This document shows positions 45,993 to 54,026 of a DNA stretch of 64,000 nt, one piece after another. Position 1 is the first letter of the stretch, and each line of letters opens with the position of its first letter. The translations under genes were made by a program, and so were the position numbers. The stretch spans positions 62,001-126,000 of the forward strand of contig NZ_JMLE01000005.1 of assembly GCF_000685965.1 (NCBI RefSeq), read 5' to 3'. Source of the stretch: Arthrobacter sp. UNC362MFTsu5.1. GTDB taxonomy: Bacteria; Actinomycetota; Actinomycetes; Actinomycetales; Micrococcaceae. The notes beneath the pieces were generated by a model that was not told the DNA's origin, did no database searches, and saw only the letters and a program-made list of their open reading frames with translations.

Positions 45993-47097
45993 CACCGGCA
46001 CATGGGACGAATCCGATATCCGGGTCCGTCCCAACAAGAAAGGTACCCGTCCCCGGACCAAGGACCGGCCCAGCCATGACGACGCCGTGACCGGCCGGAT
46101 CATCACGGTGGACCGCGGGCGCTACACGGCCGTGGTGGGCGAAGACAGCGGCAACGAACGCATCGTGGTGGCCGCGCGGGCACGCGAACTGCGCCGTTCG
46201 CCGGTGGTGGCCGGGGACTTCGTGTCCCTGGTGGGTGACGTTTCCGGAGAACCGGACACCCTTGCCCGGCTCGTAAAAATCCAGGACCGGCGCACCCTTT
46301 TGCGGCGGAGCGCCGATGACACGGATCCGATTGAGCGGGCAGTCGTGGCGAATGCGGACCAGCTCGTGGTGGTGGTCGCCGCCGCCAATCCGGAACCGCG
46401 CACCGGTTTCATCGACCGCGCCCTGGTGGCGGCCTACGACGCCGGCATCGAGCCGCTGCTGCTGGTCACCAAAGCGGATGTCAAGGATCCCACCGAACTC
46501 CTGTCCAACTACCGGCACCTTGATTTCCCGGTCATCATCAGCCGGACCGCCGACTCCGCCGCCTCCGGCATCGATGCCCGCTCGGACGACGGGCTGTCCG
46601 CGCGCCTCGACAGCGACGCCGTCTCGCAGCTCCGTGCGCACCTCGACGGGAAGGTCACCGTCATGCTGGGGCATTCGGGCGTGGGGAAGTCCACCATGGT
46701 CAATGCCCTGACCGGCGCTGAGCGGGCCACGGGAGGAGTCAACGCCGTCACGGGGCGCGGACGGCACACATCGTCGTCGGCACTGGCCCTCCGGATCAGT
46801 GACGCGCCGGCCGGAAGCTGGATCATTGACACCCCGGGCATCCGGTCGTTCGGCCTTGCCCACGTCGATCCGGACCGGATCCTGCGTTCGTTCCCCGACC
46901 TCGAACCCGGCACGGATTCCTGCGAACGCGGCTGCAAGCATGATGCGTCCGCCGTCAACTGCGGAGTGGACGCCTGGGTGGCCGAAGGACACGCGGGGCC
47001 GTCCGGCGCGGCGCGGCTCGCGTCCCTGCGCCGGTTGCTCGGTACCGATCCCCGGATGGAAGCGCAGGAAGCGAAGGAACTCGGCATCGTTTCCTAG
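45982..47097 (+). CDS. rsgA: ribosome small-subunit-dependent GTPase A
   Basis: 371-residue circularly permuted GTPase that checks 30S maturation. Order is OB domain, G4 TKAD, then G1 GHSGVGKS (about 230-237), G3 DTPG, then a zinc knuckle [17 protein letters not shown] start within the aroA end. The aroA-rsgA-hisN order is usual for Actinobacteria. Confidence 0.94.
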   Translation: MGRSTGTWDESDIRVRPNKKGTRPRTKDRPSHDDAVTGRIITVDRGRYTAVVGEDSGNERIVVAARARELRRSPVVAGDFVSLVGDVSGEPDTLARLVKIQDRRTLLRRSADDTDPIERAVVANADQLVVVVAAANPEPRTGFIDRALVAAYDAGIEPLLLVTKADVKDPTELLSNYRHLDFPVIISRTADSAASGIDARSDDGLSARLDSDAVSQLRAHLDGKVTVMLGHSGVGKSTMVNALTGAERATGGVNAVTGRGRHTSSSALALRISDAPAGSWIIDTPGIRSFGLAHVDPDRILRSFPDLEPGTDSCERGCKHDASAVNCGVDAWVAEGHAGPSGAARLASLRRLLGTDPRMEAQEAKELGIVS

Positions 47098-47161
47098 CAG
47101 GCGGAGGGGCCAGTGACCTGACATCCCGCCCGGCCGGCCACAGAGACGGTAGTTTGGAACC

Positions 47162-47974
47162 ATGACCCAACCCGCTTCGAGCTACAACGACGACCTGCGC
47201 CTCGCCCATGTCCTGGCCGACTCTGTCGACTCCCAGACCATGAGCCGCTTCAAGGCGCTGGACCTTCAGATTGAAACCAAACCGGACCTGACTCCGGTCA
47301 CGGATGCTGACAAGGCAGCTGAAGAGTCCATCCGCGGCCAACTGTCCCGTTCCCGCCCGCGGGATGCCGTCCTCGGCGAAGAGTTCGGCAGTTCCGGGCA
47401 CGGTTCCCGGCGGTGGATCATTGATCCGATCGACGGCACCAAGAACTTCGTCCGCGGTGTGCCGGTGTGGGCCACCCTGATCGCCCTCGTGGATGAAGGC
47501 GAGCCGGTGGTCGGCCTGGTCAGCGCGCCGGCGCTGGGAAAGCGCTGGTGGGCCGCGAAAGGGGCCGGCGCCTATATGGGACGGTCGCTTGCGGCCGCCA
47601 CCCGCCTGAAGGTTTCGAACGTGTCCAGGCTCTCGGACGCCTCCCTCTCCTACTCGAGCCTTAGCGGCTGGAAGGAGCGCGGCAACCTGGAGGAATTCCT
47701 GGGCCTCACGGAGGACGTCTGGCGGACCCGGGCCTACGGCGATTTCTGGTCCTACTGCATGGTGGCCGAGGGGTCCGTGGACATCGCCTGCGAGCCGGAG
47801 CTGAACCTTTACGACATGGCCGCCCTGGTGCCCATCGTCACGGAAGCCGGCGGCCGCTTCACTTCGCTGGAGGGAGTGGACGGTCCCTTCGGCGGGAACG
47901 CCCTCGCCACCAACTCAATCCTCCACTCCGAGGTCCTCAAACGGCTGAACCCGGACATCGACGACCTCCTCTAA
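47162..47974 (+). CDS. hisN: histidinol-phosphatase (inositol monophosphatase family)
   Basis: 270 residues. Metal-binding motifs are Glu73/Glu74 (GEE) and DPIDGTKNF (88-96). The IMPase-fold HisN of Actinobacteria completes histidine synthesis. Context after aroA-rsgA supports HisN over a generic inositol phosphatase. Confidence 0.9.
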   Translation: MTQPASSYNDDLRLAHVLADSVDSQTMSRFKALDLQIETKPDLTPVTDADKAAEESIRGQLSRSRPRDAVLGEEFGSSGHGSRRWIIDPIDGTKNFVRGVPVWATLIALVDEGEPVVGLVSAPALGKRWWAAKGAGAYMGRSLAAATRLKVSNVSRLSDASLSYSSLSGWKERGNLEEFLGLTEDVWRTRAYGDFWSYCMVAEGSVDIACEPELNLYDMAALVPIVTEAGGRFTSLEGVDGPFGGNALATNSILHSEVLKRLNPDIDDLL

Positions 47975-48041
47975 CACGCACGGCACCCCCGGGCTGCGGC
48001 CATGAGTGAGGCTGATCAAGGCGCTGCTGATTGAACGCAGT

Positions 48042-48099
48042 GCCGAATAAACGACGGCGGGCGCCCTCCCAAGGGGGCGTCCGCCGTCGTTTATTCGGC
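48042..48099. terminator. very long hairpin terminator after hisN
   Basis: GCCGAATAAACGACGGCGG (48042-48060) pairs perfectly with 48081-48099, and inner GCGCCC/GGGGGCG bases extend the stem. The TTTATT on the 3' side serves as the T tract. Stem of 19 bp plus the inner helix. Confidence 0.85.
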
Positions 48100-48189
48100 C
48101 GCATCGCCCTTCTTCCGGCGCACGTAACAATCCGCTTAATAATTGCCGCAGCTTTCCCGCGGCGCCGTCAATGTCCTAATCTCGAAACA

Positions 48190-48300
48190 GGTCACGAGTG
48201 CCAGCGCTAAACCCCGGTTTGCTGGCCGGCAACCCTCCATTCGCGGTGGGGTGCCCCGGGTGACGACCAGGCCGGTCCGGAACGGACCCGGCAAGCGCGG
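48190..48300 (+). promoter_or_regulatory. SAM-IV-type riboswitch
   Basis: The run ggtcacgagtgccagcg, then gctggccggcaaccctcc, gcggtggggtgccccgggtga and gaccagg closely follows the SAM-IV consensus. P1 is GGTC (48190-48193) with GACC (48265-48268). The downstream hairpin GCCGGTCC...GGACCCGGC (48271-48292) fits the extra 3' helix that distinguishes SAM-IV. A further hairpin near 48299-48322 overlaps the leader of the next gene and may mask its ribosome site. Confidence 0.85.
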
Positions 48301-48338
48301 ATCCCCGGAGTGAGGGGTCCCTTTACAGTGAGGTCCCC

Positions 48339-49751
48339 ATGACTACTGCCACGTTCCCCGCAAACCCCGGAACCGCCCCCGCCACAACCCGCCTGGACGA
48401 GCGGTTCAGCGTCGCCCGGCGCCCCCTCTCGGCCGTGACCGGCGCGGAGATCCAGGCTCCATTGATCCAGGGCGGCCATGTCCGCTACGCGAACCTGGAT
48501 TACGGCGCATCAGCACCGGCACTGTCCGTCGTCTCGGCGTACCTCAACGAGATCCTGCCGTACTACGCCAGCGTGCACCGCGGCGCCGGCTACGCCTCGC
48601 AGATCAGCACGTCCGTGTACGAAAATGCACGGAACATCGTCCGCGGCTTCGTCGGTGGCAGGCCGGACGATTCCGTCATTTTCACCAGGAACACCACCGA
48701 CTCCCTGAACCTGCTGGCGGGCTGCCTGCCGGTGGCGGACGGCCGCCACACCGGTGAGGTGCTCTACCTCGACATCGAACACCACGCCAACCTGCTCCCC
48801 TGGCAGGGCGTGCCGCACCGCAGCGTGGTTGCCGCCCCCACCCTGAAGGCCACCCTGGAAAGCCTCCGCATTGAACTCCGGCAGGGCGACATCAGCCTGC
48901 TGGCCGTCACCGGTGCCTCCAACGTCACCGGCGAGATCCTTCCGATCCGCGAACTGGCCGCACTGGCGCACGAATACGGCGCACGGATTGTGGTGGACGC
49001 GGCTCAGCTGGCCCCGCACCGCCGCATCGATATCGCGGCGGACGACGTCGACTACCTCGCCTTCTCGGGTCACAAGCTGTACGCGCCTTTCGGGTCAGGC
49101 GTTCTCGTGGGCCGGCCGGACTGGCTCGACGCCGGGACTCCCCACCTGGCAGGCGGCGGAGCCGTCCGCGAGGCCCGGCTGGATTCCGTCAGCTGGGCCA
49201 CGGGACCGGCACGGCATGAGGGCGGTTCCCCCAACGTGCTCGGGGCTGCCACGCTTGCCCGCGCCACCCAGGTCATTGGCGCTTTGGACCAGGAGCTGTG
49301 GCACGCCCATGAGACCGCCATCCGCTCCTTCCTGGTGGAAGGGCTGCAGAGGATCGACGGCGTCACCGTGCACCAGATCTTCAGCGACACCAATGACACC
49401 ATCGGTGTGGTCAACTTCTCCGTTGCCGGCTACGACGCCGGCCTGGTTGCGGCCTACCTCTCCGCCGAACACGGCGTGGGCCTGCGTGACGGCCGCTTCT
49501 GCGCCCACCCGCTGCTCAAGCGGCTGGGACTGCCCTCGGGCTCGCTCCGCGCAAGCTTCGGCGTCGGCTCCCGGCTGGAGGACGCCCAGCGCCTGCTCGC
49601 GGGCATCGAGGAACTCCGCCGCACTGGCCTGGGCTGGGACTACGTTGTGGACGCCGGCCGCTGGGTGCCGGCCAACGACACCCGCAGCTACCCCGAGTGG
49701 GCTCCCAACACCCCCGGCACCGCCGGCGCAGCACCCTGCACCGACGACTAA
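48339..49751 (+). CDS. class V aminotransferase-fold PLP enzyme under SAM riboswitch
   Basis: 470 residues resembling cysteine desulfurase-like proteins. PLP Lys246 in FSGHKLYAPFG; the pyridine-ring Asp and neighbour in VVDAAQLAPH; active-site His in DIEHHANLLPW. There is an N-terminal extension of about 45 residues and a C-terminal tail beyond the domain. A SAM riboswitch upstream implies control by methionine/SAM supply, so a sulfur-amino-acid reaction is likely, but no specific substrate can be named. No IscU/SufE-type partner nearby. Confidence 0.82.
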   Translation: MTTATFPANPGTAPATTRLDERFSVARRPLSAVTGAEIQAPLIQGGHVRYANLDYGASAPALSVVSAYLNEILPYYASVHRGAGYASQISTSVYENARNIVRGFVGGRPDDSVIFTRNTTDSLNLLAGCLPVADGRHTGEVLYLDIEHHANLLPWQGVPHRSVVAAPTLKATLESLRIELRQGDISLLAVTGASNVTGEILPIRELAALAHEYGARIVVDAAQLAPHRRIDIAADDVDYLAFSGHKLYAPFGSGVLVGRPDWLDAGTPHLAGGGAVREARLDSVSWATGPARHEGGSPNVLGAATLARATQVIGALDQELWHAHETAIRSFLVEGLQRIDGVTVHQIFSDTNDTIGVVNFSVAGYDAGLVAAYLSAEHGVGLRDGRFCAHPLLKRLGLPSGSLRASFGVGSRLEDAQRLLAGIEELRRTGLGWDYVVDAGRWVPANDTRSYPEWAPNTPGTAGAAPCTDD

Positions 49752-49831
49752 GGCCCGGGGGCCCTGCGGGCCGCGGTCTGTGCGGTAAATTCGAGGGGTA
49801 AGAATTCCAGCCTGCCCGAAGGAGACTGCAC

Positions 49832-50620
49832 GTGGCACGGGGAGGCCCCAAACTGCACCACCAGCGCCGCTACGAGCTCGGCCAGAGCTTCCAGGACGGC
49901 GGTGAACACTATGACCGTGTCCGCCCAAGCTACCCTGTCGACTCAGCGGACTGGCTGATCCACAGCGCCGGGGGCGCAGCCGGGGCCGGCACAGCAGGCG
50001 CATCCGACGCCGCTGACATCGGCGCCGGGACGGGCAAGTTCACCGCGTTGCTGGTGCAGCGCGGCCTGGCAGTCTCCGCAGTGGATCCTTCACCGGACAT
50101 GCTTGCCCAGCTGCGGCTCGTCCTGCCGGGAGTTCCGGCGACAGAGGGAACAGCGGAGGCAACCGGACTCCCCGACGCGGCGTTCGACGTCGTCGTTGTT
50201 GCCCAGGCCTGGCACTGGTGCGATCCGCTCCTGGCAAGCACCGAGCTGTCCCGCATCCTCCGCCCCGGCGGGGTGCTGGGACTGGTGTGGAACCAGCTGG
50301 ACACGTCCGTCCCCTGGGTCCACCGCCTCTCCCGGATCATGCACGCCGGGGACGTGCACAAGCCGGACTTCCGCCCAGCGATCGGGCCGGAGTTCGCCGG
50401 GCTCGAGAGCCACCTGACACGCTGGGAAGACCCCGTGACCACCGGAGACATCGTCGAGCTGGCAAAGTCCCGCAGCTACTACCTCGCAGCCGGCGAGAGT
50501 ACGCGTGCAAAGGTCCGCCACAACCTGGACTGGTACCTCCACGAGCACCTGGGCCATTCCCCGGCGGACACCATCGGACTCCCCTACCTCACCCAGACCT
50601 GGCGGGCGTTCAAAGCATGA
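49832..50620 (+). CDS. class I SAM-dependent methyltransferase
   Basis: 262 residues, GTG start. Motif I ADIGAGTGKF (61-70), then VDPSPDMLAQLR and DVVVVAQAWHWCDP, as in UbiE/BioC-like methyltransferases. It follows the SAM-riboswitch gene by 80 bp, perhaps on the same transcript. Substrate unknown. Confidence 0.87.
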   Translation: MARGGPKLHHQRRYELGQSFQDGGEHYDRVRPSYPVDSADWLIHSAGGAAGAGTAGASDAADIGAGTGKFTALLVQRGLAVSAVDPSPDMLAQLRLVLPGVPATEGTAEATGLPDAAFDVVVVAQAWHWCDPLLASTELSRILRPGGVLGLVWNQLDTSVPWVHRLSRIMHAGDVHKPDFRPAIGPEFAGLESHLTRWEDPVTTGDIVELAKSRSYYLAAGESTRAKVRHNLDWYLHEHLGHSPADTIGLPYLTQTWRAFKA

Positions 50621-50651
50621 GTGCCGCAGCCAAAGCGGTAGGCTTGGACTC

Positions 50652-51365
50652 GTGAAGACCAGCGCGCCCTCCTCCTCCATCGAGGACTACGTCAAGGTCA
50701 TCTACTCCTTCACGGAGTGGCAGGACAAGCCCATCACGTCCTCGCAGCTGGCCCAGCGGCTCGGAGTCGCCAACTCCTCGGTCTCGGAGATGGTCCGCAA
50801 ACTCAAGGACCAGGGCCTGGTTGACCACAAGCCATACAGCGCCATCACGCTCACGGCGGACGGAATCCGGCTCGCGCTCTCCATGGTCCGGCGGCACCGC
50901 CTGATCGAGACCTACCTCGTCCAGGAACTCGGCTACAGCTGGGATGAAGTCCACGACGAAGCCGAACTCCTGGAACACGCAGTGTCGGATACCTTTATCG
51001 AGCGGATGGCCCGCAAGCTCGGCAATCCCCTGCGCGACCCGCACGGCGACCCCATCCCGGCAGCGGACGGCACGGTACACATGCCGCACGCCCACCGGAT
51101 GAGCGAACTCGACGACGGCCACACCGGCCGGATCACCCGGATCAGCGACGACAACCCCGAACTCCTGCGCTATCTTTCCGCCCAGGAGATCGACCTCGAT
51201 GCGGACATCGAAGTGCTCGGCCGGAAGCCGTTCGGCGGCGCACTGGTGGTCCGGATCGGCACCGCCGGCGCCGGCCGCGAATTCGACCTCGCCGATGAGG
51301 TGTCGTCAGCGCTGTGGGTCTACAGCGATTCACTCCACGCCGGGTGCCGGCTGGCGGACGCCTGA
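50652..51365 (+). CDS. mntR: DtxR-family manganese-type metalloregulator (MntR)
   Basis: 237 residues from GTG 50652. N-terminal winged helix with ITSSQLAQRLGVANSSVSEMV, dimer/metal domain, and a C-terminal FeoA-like SH3 domain. The metal segment reads H101-DEAE105-LLE108-H109. The position that is Cys in iron-responsive IdeR/DtxR is Glu, as in Mn-responsive MntR. Followed 15 bases later by crcB. Confidence 0.87.
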   Translation: MKTSAPSSSIEDYVKVIYSFTEWQDKPITSSQLAQRLGVANSSVSEMVRKLKDQGLVDHKPYSAITLTADGIRLALSMVRRHRLIETYLVQELGYSWDEVHDEAELLEHAVSDTFIERMARKLGNPLRDPHGDPIPAADGTVHMPHAHRMSELDDGHTGRITRISDDNPELLRYLSAQEIDLDADIEVLGRKPFGGALVVRIGTAGAGREFDLADEVSSALWVYSDSLHAGCRLADA

Positions 51366-51380
51366 ATGCGTGCCGCCTGA

Positions 51381-51797
51381 ATGAAGGCCCTTGGAAGCGC
51401 CGGCTGGCGGGCCTGGACGGCCGTGGCTCTCGGGGCACTCGTGGGGACGGAACTCCGCTATGGCCTGGGCGTCCTCTTTCCCGAACCCGCGGGTGCCATC
51501 CCCTGGACCACTTTAGCCATCAACGTCTGCGGAAGCTTTGTCCTTGCCGCGCTCACCACCCTGTGGATCGCACGCCCCAGGACAGCATTCTGGCTGCGGG
51601 CCGGGATCGGGCCGGGGTTGCTGGGCTCGTTCACGACTTTCTCGGCGGTGGTCTTTTCCGTTGACCAGCAGGCACGTTACGGCCAGCACCTGACCTGGCT
51701 GACGTATCTCGGTCTCTCGCTGGTTCTGGGGCTCGGTGCGGCCGCCGCGGGCTGGAAAGCGGGCAAGGCCCTGAGCGACCGGACAGGCGGATCATGA
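51381..51797 (+). CDS. crcB: fluoride channel subunit CrcB/Fluc (first of pair)
   Basis: 138 residues, four helices. VGTELRYGLG, NVCGSFVLA and GLLGSFTTFSAV match the Fluc motifs (Arg, Asn and the Phe-box/TTFS break). Overlaps the second crcB by four bases, so a heterodimeric channel is expected. Confidence 0.93.
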   Translation: MKALGSAGWRAWTAVALGALVGTELRYGLGVLFPEPAGAIPWTTLAINVCGSFVLAALTTLWIARPRTAFWLRAGIGPGLLGSFTTFSAVVFSVDQQARYGQHLTWLTYLGLSLVLGLGAAAAGWKAGKALSDRTGGS

Positions 51798-52162
51798 CAG
51801 CGCTGCTGGTGGGAATCTTCGGCGTTGCGGGAGGCCTGCTCAGGTTCTCCATCGATACGTGGTTCGCGCACCGCGCGGGCGACCGCCGGCACTGGCCCTG
51901 GGCTACGCTGGTGGTCAATGTCTCCGGGTCGCTGATCATCGGCCTTTCCCTGGGCGTCACCGGCAGGCTCGGGCTCGGCGCGGAATGGCATGCGGCGATC
52001 GCCACCGGGCTGGCCGGCGGGCTGACAACCTTCAGCTCCTGGACCACGGCCACCATCCGTCTCGTCAGCGAGGTGAGGTACGCGGCCGCCGCCCTGAACA
52101 TCACGGTCAACCTCGTGGCCGGGCTCGCCGCGGCCGGCGCGGGCATTGCCCTCGCCGGGTGA
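51794..52162 (+). CDS. crcB: fluoride channel subunit CrcB/Fluc (second of pair)
   Basis: 122 residues with GVAGGLLRFSID, VVNVSGSLIIG and GLAGGLTTFSSWTT. Heterodimeric Fluc pairs are common in Gram-positives. No fluoride riboswitch is evident upstream; the pair lies close behind mntR. Confidence 0.93.
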   Translation: MTALLVGIFGVAGGLLRFSIDTWFAHRAGDRRHWPWATLVVNVSGSLIIGLSLGVTGRLGLGAEWHAAIATGLAGGLTTFSSWTTATIRLVSEVRYAAAALNITVNLVAGLAAAGAGIALAG

Positions 52163-52257
52163 AGCTCGCCGGCTGACAGCGTGTGGAGACCCGGCCCCGG
52201 CACCGTTGTCCCGCCGTCGTGAACGTGGAGCTGCTCCGCATCCCGTATCGTTAAACG

Positions 52258-52629
52258 ATGGTTACGCGACGTGAAGCAGCTCAGATCCTCGACATCCCGC
52301 TGGAAATGGCACACCGTCACGGTATCCCCGCCAGGCTTTCCGACGCCGAGCTTTCCGAACTCCTGGACAATCCCCCGGCCTGGCTTGTCCAGTCCAAGGC
52401 AAACCGGACCGGCAAGCGGCCAGTCTGGGTCCAGCTGACCTGCGCCGTCTGCGGCTTCTCGGAAGCCGCCCGGCCCAAGAAATGGTGGCCGCCGTTCACG
52501 TACGTCTGCTGCGTCCACCACGCGGCGTCGGACCTGCCCCCGGTTCTGCCGGGTCTGGTCCGCAGCGAATACGAGGGCATCGGGAGCCGGTTCGTGGGCA
52601 TCGTCGACGTTGAAGTGCCGGGTTCCTGA
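52258..52629 (+). CDS. zinc-ribbon-like hypothetical protein
   Basis: 123 residues: a short helical N-terminal part (REAAQILDIPLEMAHRHGI) and a C-A-V-C ... C-C-V-H-H segment that could bind zinc. The N-terminal helical repeat faintly recalls DUF5997, but I do not commit to a family. Soluble, no signal peptide. Confidence 0.65.
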   Translation: MVTRREAAQILDIPLEMAHRHGIPARLSDAELSELLDNPPAWLVQSKANRTGKRPVWVQLTCAVCGFSEAARPKKWWPPFTYVCCVHHAASDLPPVLPGLVRSEYEGIGSRFVGIVDVEVPGS

Positions 52630-52708
52630 CCAGTTACATTCGGAGCAAAACAGGCGTACCTTACAAGCACGGGGCCTATTCGAGGGCCCCGATGTTAGGG
52701 AGGGCGAC

Positions 52709-52843
52709 ATGCCTGACAAATCGCCGCACCGGCAGGTTACCAAGAAGTCGGACAAGTCCATCAAGCAAAAGAGGGCCGAAAAGAAGTCCAAGCATGAGCT
52801 GGACACCCACGTGGACCCAGTCGCGCATATCAAGAAGCGCTGA
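52709..52843 (+). CDS. small lysine-rich protein, unknown function
   Basis: 44 residues (MPDKSPHRQVTKKSDKSIKQ and onward, ending HIKKR). Highly basic and probably disordered. Strong ribosome site AGGGAGGG. Located next to the tmRNA gene. Confidence 0.7.
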   Translation: MPDKSPHRQVTKKSDKSIKQKRAEKKSKHELDTHVDPVAHIKKR

Positions 52844-52893
52844 CCCGGGGCCGCGGACGGCCGCTGGAGAATGCCAGATCGGTGCCGAAAACA

Positions 52894-52925
52894 AAAGGCC
52901 GGAAGCTTCCGCTTCCGGCCTTTTG
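52894..52925. terminator. intrinsic terminator between small gene and ssrA
   Basis: AAAAGGCCGGAAGC, loop TTCC, GCTTCCGGCCTTTT: perfect 14-bp arms with A and T tracts, so it works in both directions. Confidence 0.9.
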
Positions 52926-52958
52926 CACGGGGTGGGACCGCGTTGCCGCGGTCCCGAT

Positions 52959-53326
52959 GGTGGAGATGGGGGGAATTGAACCCCCGTCCGATGTCGTGTT
53001 GTCAGGGCTTCTCCGGGCGCAGTTTGCGTCGGATTTTCTCGGCCCCAGCTATCCTGCAAACGAGTAGCTGATCCGGGCCCAGTCATTTAAGAGTCCCGTT
53101 CACCCCAATGACGAAGGTAAACAGCAGTGGCTATCTTAATGACGCCAGGATCCGGGACGATAGCAATCCCGGGCTGACGGACTGTCTTACTGCTTAGGCA
53201 GCGAGAGCGAAGTCAGTGCGCGTTTGTTTGGCACTTATTGTTTTGCAGACAGCGTTTACGAGATAATTCTGCATCCTCGGCCCGCTTCACCTGTCGCGAC
53301 TAACATCGTCGAAACCGATCATCCCC
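52959..53326 (-). ncRNA. ssrA: transfer-messenger RNA (tmRNA)
   Basis: On the minus strand the 5' end GGGGATG (53326) pairs with CATCTCC before the 3' ACCA (52959-52962), and a T arm GGGGGTTCAATTCCCCC precedes it. The tag reading frame is 53232-53194, GCC resume codon to TAA, giving AKQTRTDFALAA, the degradation tag added to stalled proteins. Partner smpB lies 137 bp upstream on the same strand. Confidence 0.95.
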
Positions 53327-53463
53327 GTATTTTGTTACCAAACCGGTCAGGTTCCTTGCGGACTCCTTGCGGACTCCGCGCCGTTCCTTCCCGGACTACC
53401 AATCATAACGCACTGCCGCCCGGAATCATTCCCCGACGTGCGCAGCCCGCTCCGCAGCAAGGT

Positions 53464-53934
53464 TCAGCTGCGGTTCTTTTCCCGCATGACGCGCAGAGCT
53501 TCGCGCTTGTCCTGCTGCTCGCGGAGCGTCTGCCGCTTGTCGTATTCCTTCTTACCGCGGGCGACGCCGATCTCCACCTTCGCTTTGCCGTCCAGGAAGT
53601 ACAGCTGGAGCGGCACGATAGTGAAGCCTGATTCACGGACCTTGTGCGAAATCTTGGTCAGTTCCTCGCGATGCAACAACAGTTTGCGCCGTCTGCGGGC
53701 GGAGTGGTTCGTCCAACTCCCCTGGTTGTATTCGGGGATATGGATTCCCTCCATCCACAGCTCGTCGTTGTAGAACGTGCAGAACCCGTCAACCATGGAC
53801 GCGTGGCCCTCGCGAAGGGACTTAACCTCTGTCCCCATCAAGGCAATGCCCGCCTCGTAGGTGTCGAGGACATGGTAGTCATGCCGGGCCTTCCGGTTGG
53901 TGGCCACTACCTTACGGCCACTTTCTTTCGGCAC
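53464..53934 (-). CDS. smpB: SsrA-binding protein SmpB
   Basis: 156 residues. N-terminal KVVATNRKARHDYHVLDTYEAGI and the C-terminal basic tail are typical. GTG start at 53934. Binds tmRNA encoded just downstream and delivers it to stalled ribosomes. Confidence 0.95.
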   Translation of the reverse strand: MPKESGRKVVATNRKARHDYHVLDTYEAGIALMGTEVKSLREGHASMVDGFCTFYNDELWMEGIHIPEYNQGSWTNHSARRRRKLLLHREELTKISHKVRESGFTIVPLQLYFLDGKAKVEIGVARGKKEYDKRQTLREQQDKREALRVMREKNRS

Positions 53935-53967
53935 GGTGGAACTCCTCAGCTCTTGGTCTGGATGGTT

Positions 53968-53992
53968 GCCCCCGCCCTTGAGGCTCGGGGGC
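53968..53992 (-). terminator. hairpin between M23 gene and smpB
   Basis: GCCCCCG (53968-53974) and CGGGGGC (53986-53992) with an 11-nt loop, shortly after the M23 stop. No clear T tract. Confidence 0.4.
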
Positions 53993-54026
53993 TATTTAAT
54001 TCTACGGCAGCCGCAGCGCCTGCCCG

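Noticed and set aside
51366..51380. Fluoride riboswitch upstream of crcB
   Set aside because: Only 15 bases separate mntR from crcB, too short for the aptamer, and no matching pattern is present.
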